Made by a program: the position numbers and the translations under genes. From Bolinopsis microptera (lineage: Eukaryota; Ctenophora; Tentaculata; Lobata; Bolinopsidae): DNA of 64,000 nt. Below, piece after piece: positions 59,901 through 64,000 of the stretch. The DNA is taken from NCBI RefSeq assembly GCF_026151205.1, contig NC_087084.1:16032227-16096226 (forward strand), in the 5' to 3' direction. The notes under the pieces were generated by a model. The model was given only the letters and a program-made list of their open reading frames with translations, did no database searches and was not told where the DNA came from. Position 1 is the first letter of the stretch. The number at the start of each line of letters is the position of its first letter.

Positions 59901-61423
59901 GGCTATCACAAAAATCAACCATATTGGTTGTGCATGACTTGTGCTCTAGAAAACCATGCTGCCTGGGATCAAGAAGGGTACTTGTCAAAGAAAGCAGTTT
60001 ACGTTTAACAATGCGCTCAAAAACTTTCATGACTAAACTAGTAAGGGATATTGGTCTATAGTTTTCAACCTCACTTTTCTTACCTTTCTTAAATATTGGG
60101 ACAACATTTGCAAGTTTCCATTCTTGTGGAATGTAGCCGCTGTTGTAGGATCCACGAAAAATGCATGTTAGAGGGTAAGCTAAACCTACGGAACAATTTT
60201 TTAGAATTTTACCGTGTATGCCATCTGGTCCCTGGGCTTTATTTGAATTAATATTTGAAAGAAGCTTACGAACATCCCGATGATCGAAGTCAATATCAAA
60301 ATCAACATCATTGACATAGGAGATGTCAGTGTCATAAAGTGAAGGATCCGAAAACTGGTTATAAAAGAAAGAATTGAAAAGTTCAGCTTGATCTTTGGGA
60401 TTGAACCGAAGCTGTCCAGAATAACTAACATTCCATCAGAAAATATTGATAAAATTACAAATAAACTATGAAATCGTTAAACTTTAGCGCGCGCGTAAGT
60501 TCAGCGTGTTGGTAATATCTTACAATACACATTTTTTATAATAATGAGGGGGGGGTCCAAGGGGAACTTTGGGGAACTTTGGGAAAGTCCCCCAAGATTT
60601 CTGAAGTTCCCCAAAAAAAAGTTCCCCAAAACTCCCCAAAGTTCCCCAAAATTCCCCAAAATTATTCAAAATTATTCAAAAATATTCAAAATTATTCAAA
60701 ATTATTCAAAATTATTCAAAATTTCTCTAATATACATTAATACCCATTAATGTTAACATGTATGTTATTATAAGGTATAATCTTAACTTACTTGTTGATA
60801 CTTGCAGCATGATAATTTTTTTGGCATGATAATTTTTTTGGGGAACTTTGGGGAACTTTGGGGAATTTTGGGGAACTTTCTGAAGTTCCCCAAAAAAAAG
60901 TTCCCCAAAATTCCCCAAAATTATTTGTTTCATTGATAATTTTTTGGGGAACTTTGGGAAAGTCCCCCAGGTTTCCTGAAGTTCCCCAAAAAAAAGTTCC
61001 CCAAAACTCCCCAAAGTTCCCCTTGGACCCCCCCCCTAATGAACTAGAGATCACGTGTGGTTTGTTAATTGTCAAGAGTAGGGAAAATATTTGCTTGTAT
61101 TGCAAGGAATTTATACTCTTGCGGCTGATATCTTACTGGGCGGCGCTCAGCCTGTCATTCCGCCGAATCTCCACTCGGTTTACGAACATAATAGCCTGGG
61201 GTCCCCAGGTAAACTCTATCTAAATGACTACCAGTAGGCAGTAACCATAGTAACCAAGAAACCGTAGTAATCAAATAACCGTAGTAACCATAGTAACCAA
61301 ATAACCGTAGTAACCAGGACTTATTCTCATTTCAGATACCGACGGACTGAGTGATGTGAATAGCACCAAACTATCGCGAAGAAAAATCTACCGACTCTTG
61401 AGCAGCAGTACATCACCTGACAG
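44871..61423 (+). CDS. Nuclear receptor, NR2-like: ligand-binding-domain exons
   Basis: Seven exons, all GT-AG and phase-matched: 44871-44969, 45444-45563, 49559-49617, 50318-50443, 50780-50928, 51684-51775 and 61336-61423. Joined, exons 4 and 5 give the nuclear-receptor helix 3-4 signature (IYQWAVKLPDF, then CALAEGDQKVLL) and helix 5 NELLTVKLAYRSV. Exon 6 gives helices 7-8 (TLNELRLSDLEFALMQQII, then LFNP). Exon 7 gives HTDGLSDVNSTKLSRRKIY, like the FxP-D-x-x-GLS region of HNF4 and RXR. It would be a ligand- or constitutively regulated transcription factor. The zinc-finger DNA-binding domain is not visible in the window, and helices 10-12 with AF-2 must lie beyond it. Introns hold minisatellites, a SINE and LINEs. 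I am confident of the family; the HNF4-like versus RXR-like choice is tentative. Confidence 0.85.
44942..45145 (+). repeat. Exon-end plus splice-donor repeat, about six copies
   Basis: GCATCACACCTTCTACACAA plus AG|GTATG recurs at spacings of about 29-40 bp. The first copy is the coding end of the preceding exon. The second (donor after 45007) and the last two keep AAAG|GTATG, while two have AAAAGTATG. The run stays open in frame to 45151. Confidence 0.92.
45444..45563 (+). CDS. Nuclear receptor, second visible exon
   Basis: Acceptor ACCCAG|GT, donor ATCGTGG|GTCAGT, phase 1 on both sides. Encodes IQAAFPKLEELKRERTGHQ and on to DDICSTVQAIV. It is probably hinge or early ligand-binding-domain sequence. 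It has only two cysteines, so it is not part of a zinc finger. This donor has no repeat behind it. Confidence 0.65.
45849..46305. repeat. (CTCCCT)n hexanucleotide satellite, about 75 copies
   Basis: Near-perfect hexamer run of about 450 bp ending in degenerate CTTTCTTT. The minus-strand frame reads as poly(Arg-Gly), 168 codons, an artefact. Pure polypurine/polypyrimidine, with mirror symmetry suited to triplex (H-DNA) formation. Confidence 0.97.
46683..46872. repeat. 42-bp minisatellite, 4 copies
   Basis: Identical units containing TAAATCAGATGACTCAGACA and AAGCATAATGGGTTTGGTGC. The multiple-of-three length leaves a minus-strand frame with a 14-residue period that I do not regard as a gene. 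Confidence 0.95.
46951..47300 (+). mobile_element. tRNA-derived SINE
   Basis: A 75-nt head (46951-47025) has a tRNA-like A box (TAGCGCAGTTGG) and a perfect B box (GGTTCAAATCC, 46999-47009). GGCCAGG and CCTGGTC can pair as an acceptor stem. The anticodon and T arms are imperfect and extra bases follow the T arm, so it is not a working tRNA. A tRNA-unrelated body and an A/T-rich tail with repeated AATCA follow to about 47300. It would be transcribed by RNA polymerase III and moved by a LINE. It lies in the nuclear-receptor intron. Confidence 0.75.
47301..47875 (-). pseudogene. LINE 3' end: RT C-terminal fragment
   Basis: Minus-strand frame 47536-47829 (open a little further upstream) encodes SSFLPERVRPYWNKLPSDVK then SFKIRLEAFKK, the common C-terminal motif (R-x-x-x-W-N-x-LP...SFKxxL) of CR1/Jockey-type LINE proteins. 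5' truncated. The sequence down to about 47301 is probably its 3' UTR. Confidence 0.75.
47876..49058. other. Intron DNA with MITE fragment and simple repeats
   Basis: Holds a (GT)n run at about 48680, TAGTGTA repeats at 48335, and at 48398-48466 a fragment of the MITE found intact at 49064 (CAAATTGGCGGGCAAACGA). Confidence 0.55.
49064..49222. mobile_element. Palindromic MITE with TATA target duplication
   Basis: Almost fully self-complementary: ATTCGAACAAT and CAAATTGGCGGGCAAACGAC pair with their complements at right, with a short unpaired centre near 49140. Flanked by TATA at 49060-49063 and 49223-49226, compatible with a TA-targeting (Tc1/mariner-type) element. The right arm has a few insertions (AATACGG). 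Confidence 0.8.
49559..49617 (+). CDS. Nuclear receptor, third visible exon
   Basis: CTTTCAG|CA to CGCTGCA|GTAAGT, phase 1 in and 0 out. Encodes APIKVTPVRDSTYQDLARAA. Only 59 bp. It is recognised because the phases match both neighbours and because the reading leads directly into the ligand-binding-domain exon. A 40-bp repeat array starts at the donor. Confidence 0.65.
49619..50062 (+). repeat. 40-bp minisatellite starting inside the splice donor, 11 copies
   Basis: The unit begins with TAAGTTTATAGATTAGTACC of the donor GTAAGT and ends TTTACTTACTTTGGGTCCTC, with exact 40-bp spacing. Only the first copy keeps the G that makes a GT donor; the others read CTCTAAGTT. Alternating variants (GTACC/GTAAC, TTTATAG/TTGATAG) suggest growth partly by 80-bp steps. 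Confidence 0.95.
50138..50236 (+). repeat. 14-bp minisatellite, short block
   Basis: About seven copies of GGTTACAGTTGCCT, the unit that forms the long array of the next-but-one intron (50935-51670). Confidence 0.95.
50318..50443 (+). CDS. Nuclear receptor exon: ligand-binding-domain helix 3
   Basis: TTATCAG|GAA to CAAAAG|GTATAT, 42 codons, phase 0 at both ends. Encodes ESPSNDEMIKWVMK and QLLLIYQWAVKLPDF then CALAEGDQK. The W-A-x-K-x-P-x-F-x2-L-x4-D-Q string is the family's signature. No array follows this donor. Confidence 0.9.
50780..50928 (+). CDS. Nuclear receptor exon: ligand-binding-domain helices 4-6
   Basis: CACTGTAG|GTT to CTACCAG|GTAAAT, phase 0 in and 2 out. Completes the signature with VLLK and encodes VVNELLTVKLAYRSVD, then LRLGTGKIIDVGLIREHF. 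The Arg of YRSV corresponds to the conserved helix 5 Arg of NR2 receptors (SHRS/TKRS). Confidence 0.88.
50929..51676 (+). repeat. 14-bp minisatellite filling the intron from donor to acceptor
   Basis: Starts ten bases after the exon (GTAAATTACCTAGTTACAG) and runs as about 50 copies of GGTTACAGTTGCCT to within ten bases of the acceptor, so this intron is almost entirely satellite. Each unit contains TTACAG, the same hexamer as the real acceptor AATTACAG. The 112- to 246-codon frames are artefacts. Confidence 0.95.
51684..51775 (+). CDS. Nuclear receptor exon: ligand-binding-domain helices 7-8
   Basis: CTAATTACAG|C to AATCCAC|GTAGGT, phase 2 in and 1 out. Encodes SVVKNIVSTLNELRLSDLEF and ALMQQIILFNP, comparable to the helix 7-8 region of RXR/HNF4 (ELxxDxxExxCLxAIxxFxP). 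I place the donor at CAC|GTAGGT, not GTAG|GTATAC, because only this phase makes the following exon open (NP-H-TDGLSD). Confidence 0.87.
51776..53203 (+). repeat. 7-bp satellite (CACTACA)n from the splice donor onward, about 200 copies
   Basis: Begins at the donor itself (GTAGGTATACTACACACT) with no spacer and runs about 1.4 kb. TATACAC and TTACACA variants recur in larger blocks (for example TATACACTACACATTACA). The 549-codon Thr/His/Tyr/Leu frame is an artefact of a 7-bp unit lacking stops. The same satellite restarts at 63925. Confidence 0.96.
53204..53640. other. Non-repetitive intron stretch
   Basis: Short unique DNA between two satellites. No exon fits the phases of the flanking nuclear-receptor exons. 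Confidence 0.5.
53641..57772 (+). repeat. 21-bp minisatellite, about 195 copies with higher-order structure
   Basis: The unit is GGTTACAGGTTGCCAAGCAG plus T, with single-base variants (AGTAGTTACAG, GGCTGCC, TTTCCAAG, units lacking one G). Marker CACTAAGCAG occurs at about 55961, 57302 and 57539, each time after the same series of variant units, showing block copying at intervals of about 1340 and 237 bp. Frames on both strands are open for hundreds of codons because the unit is a multiple of three and stop-free; none is a gene. Confidence 0.97.
57924..58077 (+). repeat. 95-bp direct duplication flanking 10-bp repeats
   Basis: CCACGACCCTCTCAGAAGCA onward to CTTGTATCTCATA occurs at about 57936-57980 and again at 58027-58075, separated by GTTACCTAGTTACCTGG repeats. 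The unit includes CACG|GTAACT, a donor-like site, but phase continuity of the flanking exons leaves no need for an exon here. Confidence 0.85.
58600..60445 (-). pseudogene. 5'-truncated CR1/Jockey-like LINE, reverse transcriptase
   Basis: Minus-strand frame open from about 60440 to a stop at 58687, about 580 residues. It starts YSGQLRFNPKDQAELF, then KAQGPDGIHGKILKN (RT motif 0/1), NYRPIS, YFDFAKAFDSVNHD (motif A), GVPQGSILGPLLFVLF (motif B) and LYADD (motif C), and ends with a WNGLPLQVR type C-terminus. The endonuclease is missing through 5' truncation at an in-frame TGA. AATAATAATAAT at about 58655 (plus strand) may belong to its 3' end. The RT itself is intact. It is in the nuclear-receptor intron, antisense to the gene. 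Confidence 0.87.
60548..61036. mobile_element. Poly-G-ended MITE with TAATGA target duplication
   Basis: Starts poly-G TCCAAGGGGAACTTTGGGG, ends CCCCAAAGTTCCCCTTGGA poly-C. A perfect TAATGA duplication flanks it (60542-60547 and 61037-61042). The interior is made of repeated GGGGAACTTT / AAAGTTCCCC words in both orientations and an ATTATTCAAA run, so it folds into alternative hairpins. Same architecture (poly-G ends, 6-bp duplication) as 27421-28112 but different sequence. Confidence 0.88.
61119..61215. mobile_element. Solo end of the 29-kb MITE family
   Basis: CGCTCAGCCTGTCATTCCGC followed by CGAATCTCC and then CATAATAGCCTGGGGTCCCC. It matches the right part of the element at 29289-30174 but without the 270-bp block found there, so it shows the uninterrupted order. 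Confidence 0.7.
61336..61423 (+). CDS. Nuclear receptor exon: ligand-binding-domain helix 8-9 region
   Basis: CATTTCAG|AT to CCTGACAG|GTAGCG, phase 1 in and 2 out. Encodes HTDGLSDVNSTKLSRRKIY and RLLSSSTSPD. GLSD corresponds to the loop after helix 8 in HNF4 (GLSD) and RXR (GLSN). The end of the exon with its donor is duplicated at 61463-61496. The next exon is not visible in the remaining 2.5 kb. Confidence 0.85.
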
Positions 61424-61496
61424 GTAGCGTGCTTCTGTTGCTAGGTAACTGTTGCTAGGTAACTCTTGAGCAGCAGCACATCACCTGACAGGTAAC
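61394..61496 (+). repeat. Duplicated exon end and splice donor
   Basis: ACTCTTGAGCAGCAGTACAT then CACCTGACAG|GTAGCGTG at 61394-61430 recurs at 61462-61498 with two differences (AGCACAT, GTAACGTG), separated by two copies of TGTTGCTAGGTAAC. Use of the second donor would add an in-frame TAG at once, so the first is functional. Confidence 0.92.
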
Positions 61497-61698
61497 GTGT
61501 ACGCCGTGTAGGTATTACAGTTTACCTGACTACATTCTTCCTGTCCAGAAAATGAACACGGAAATGTGGCTAAAATATCCATTTAATCATGAGAATTGGA
61601 AATGTATCATTAAACTCATCGTTTTTTACAATGCCTATAATATCTCAACTGGGACTTACTTCCTTAGGAATTGCATGCAACAATGTTTCTATACATTA

Positions 61699-62221
61699 AT
61701 TTTACCAAAACCCATAATCATGGGTAGAGTGGACCGCTGCCAGTGTCTCTCTTTCTCAAACAAAAGGAAATGATATTAATTTGATTGACCGTTCTCAAAT
61801 GCAAAATGATACCGAGAATGAAATCGGTCGCTCGCTTTTCCCATTCATTCACGGCTTACGAATTGTATAAATAAGTTTCGATTGATTACGTCAATCAGAT
61901 GCTGTAAAAATCTCTTTGGGTTGCGTTCGGGTCGATACCTAGTATTTCGGGGTAAGGGACAAGGGTGGTAGTTATTACTTATTGAACAAGCTGAAGTTTA
62001 TTGAATCTTCATTGCTGATTGCCGAGTACAGCTGCCTTTGGGTAGTTCTTCTTAATCTATTACAATTGTAAATGAATGGGAAAAGCGAGCGACCGATTTC
62101 ATTCTCGGTATCATTTTGCATTTGAGAACAGTCAATCAAATTAATATCATTTCCTTTTGTTTGAGAAAGAGAGACACTGGCAGCGGTCCACTCTACCCAT
62201 GATTATGGGTTTTGGTAAAAT
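61699..62221. mobile_element. MITE with 151-bp terminal inverted repeats
   Basis: The left arm 61699-61849 (ATTTTACCAAAACCCATAAT onward) and right arm 62071-62221 are nearly perfect inverted copies around a 221-bp unique centre. No transposase. No clear target duplication was found by eye. The frame at 61552-61773 ends within it and is not a gene. Confidence 0.88.
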
Positions 62222-63520
62222 ATCATCTCTTTTTGATTATAATGTCCGGGTACTTTATAAAGTCGAAATATAAACTGATATCTTCATTAATAAGGAGGAA
62301 GTTTCAACGATTTCGAAATTTTTCCTTTAAAAACATTTCCTTGTGTTTAGGTAAACATATCGGTCGATCACTGACTGAATATGCCACTTAATACTCATTT
62401 AAGTTGGCATTAAATTCATATATAATGACATTAAACTGTCGTGGCAAAGCAGAATTTGTTGGAAATCACGAATGAGCAAAATTCTCACCTTTCGCACGTG
62501 CAAACTTTGAGCGGACGTTGCGTGCGCATCCAATATTGAATCGCCGTACATTTTTGCATGTAATTGTTTTATATATAGCTTGATAAGCATGCAAAGTTTC
62601 AAAGTATTCCAAGAAGAACTGTAATTTTCTATCAATTTGGGCGTGTCCCCACGTGTGCAACTTTTCGATTTTCAACTTTAAAACTAGCCTAATGCACAAT
62701 TTATACCTATAGGAAGCAGAACTAAGCTCCACAACCCAAGGCATGGCCCAACACCAGAGAATACTAAATCGCAAAATTGACGTTTTTATAAAATAATTCT
62801 TCAAAAAAGCACAAACTTCAATGACGAATATCTTTATGAAGGAGCAAGCTAAAAAACTTTCCGGTAGATTTTCAGAATGCTTGAACAATTATTCAAGGTG
62901 AAAATTTCCTCAGATTTTGAATAAAATTACTCCTTAATGGTTTAAAATTAATTTTAAAAGTTATTACTTTGTCAAAAATCAAGTTTTAAAAACGGTTAAC
63001 TTGATGACGTCATCAAGGGGTGTTCATGACGTCAAATAATTTGTTTATACAATGTAAACTAAAGTGTAAACAATTATTTGCAAGACCTGTGGTCGGAAAT
63101 GGCTTTATCTTTTATACTTTTGAATCTATGGACACTTAAATACAGGCTACAATTGACTGGCAAAACGTCTATCCCTGAATATATGTATGTATCACGACAA
63201 TCTATCGTAAAACAAGGGTTCTAGAAAACCCATTTCCCGATGCTCCTGAAACCTGAAACTTTTTTTGCAGTCGATTTGGTCAACGTCTAGACGGCCTGAA
63301 AAATTTCAGATCTCTAACTCAATTTTAACATGGTTTTTAAGGCACCTGAATATGGCGATTTTGGGTTTTTTACCGTATAACAGTGCTGGCGAGTATTTTA
63401 TGCAAATTTCTTAAAAATCTCAACATAACTATTTTTTATTCCTGTCATCTTTGACATCAAATTAGAATGTTTTGAACTAAAAATAAATCTGCTGAACGAC
63501 TTCCGATGAGTCTTAATGCC
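62222..63520. other. AT-rich region without recognisable gene
   Basis: Minus frames at 62399-62635 and 62466-62888 have no domains I recognise. TGACGTCATCAAGG and CATGACGTCAAAT (CRE-like TGACGTCA cores) lie at about 63003-63034. No exon fitting the nuclear-receptor phase is seen. Confidence 0.4.
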
Positions 63521-63532
63521 TGGAAAACTCCT

Positions 63533-63590
63533 GCCGGAGGCGGCGGCCTTCGGCCGCCGCCTCCGGCCGGAGTGCACGCTTCGCGTGCAC
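63533..63590. other. Two adjacent GC-rich perfect hairpins
   Basis: 63533-63548 pairs perfectly with 63552-63567 (16-bp stem GCCGGAGGCGGCGGCC, loop TTC). 63572-63579 pairs with 63583-63590 (8-bp stem GTGCACGC, loop TTC). Both have the same three-base loop and stand out from AT-rich surroundings. Confidence 0.93.
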
Positions 63591-63611
63591 AAAAGAGGCT
63601 TGTAACGTGTA

Positions 63612-63675
63612 CCAAAGGGGGTATAATAGTAAAGGGGGCATAATAGTAAAGGGGGTGTAATAGTAAATGGGGAAC
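63612..63675. repeat. Short 18- to 19-bp tandem repeat
   Basis: Three copies of AAAGGGGGYRTAATAGTA follow the hairpins, with a degenerate fourth (AAATGGGGAACATAGTA). Confidence 0.85.
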
Positions 63676-63924
63676 ATAGTATACCCACAATAAATGCAAC
63701 GGTCGTGCTTGCCAGCACTGTGATATGTAGCTCATGTTGTAGAGAATTTTCTACTGAACATTTTGATGCCAATATTGTCATATTTCGAAAAATTGGACTT
63801 ACTGCCTTTTCTGAGAAAACGGCAGTATTTATACGTCCAACAAGCCTATATAATAGTGCCTATTTATTTTATTTTTTACTATAAAACACGAATCAAAACA
63901 ACTTAATCAATCAAAACAACTTGA

Positions 63925-64000
63925 TCTACACACTACACACTACACACTACACACTACACACTACACACTACACACTACACACTACACACTACACACTACT
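63925..64000 (+). repeat. 7-bp satellite (CACTACA)n, start of a second array
   Basis: Ten or so perfect units to the window end. Same unit as the donor-proximal array at 51776-53203. Confidence 0.95.

Noticed and set aside
49561-61336. Second donor reading at 51779 (GTAG|GTATAC) for the helix 7-8 exon
   Set aside because: That phase puts a TGA early in the next exon; CAC|GTAGGT keeps it open and gives NPHTDGLSD.
61552-61773. 73-codon frame as the next receptor exon
   Set aside because: In the phase required after the 61423 donor the sequence after CTGTCCAG meets TGA at once, and the frame ends inside a MITE arm.
62399-62888. Minus-strand frames of 78 and 140 codons
   Set aside because: They overlap each other in different frames, have no domains, and are as expected by chance in AT-rich DNA.

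Overview
The window looks like nuclear DNA of an invertebrate animal. It is AT-rich, its genes are split by GT-AG introns, and non-LTR retrotransposons of several clades, short inverted-repeat (MITE-like) elements and very long minisatellites make up most of it. One gene encodes a nuclear-receptor ligand-binding domain, a family known only from animals. The species cannot be named from the sequence.

Layout. 1-1.83 kb: no recognisable gene. 1.83-17.87 kb: a huge imperfect palindrome with arms of about 8 kb meeting near 9.77 kb. Each arm carries a 33-bp satellite, a TTAA-flanked inverted-repeat element and a roughly 45-bp minisatellite. The scattered private single-base indels here resemble unpolished long-read sequence. 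19.6-26.1 kb: a six-exon plus-strand gene whose exon phases all agree, giving a 506-residue Ser/Pro-rich, probably nuclear protein of unknown family. 26.1-44.8 kb: a transposon graveyard with poly-G-ended MITEs, a composite palindromic element, tandem LINE fragments, an RTE-like LINE broken by a hAT-like MITE and by an R2-like reverse transcriptase with a 166-bp target duplication, and a nearly intact endonuclease/reverse-transcriptase LINE. 44.87-61.42 kb: seven phase-compatible exons of a plus-strand nuclear receptor (NR2, HNF4/RXR-like), running off the visible model at both ends. Its introns hold minisatellites of 7, 14, 21 and 40 bp, a tRNA-derived SINE and LINE copies. 61.5-64 kb: a MITE with 151-bp arms, two GC-rich perfect hairpins and the start of another 7-bp satellite.

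The most striking pattern links the two genes. Tandem repeats are anchored on splice sites. At several exon ends the repeated unit is the exon end plus its 5' splice site (36 bp x11, 31 bp x about 78, a run of about 6, and a simple duplication). At others the array begins within a few bases of the donor (40 bp x11, 14 bp x about 50, 7 bp x about 200). One 3' splice site is triplicated. In one exon the 36-bp unit stays in frame, so donor choice could vary the number of PLNLS motifs (CtBP-binding-like) in the protein.

The very long open frames inside the minisatellites are artefacts of simple repeats and are not reported as genes.
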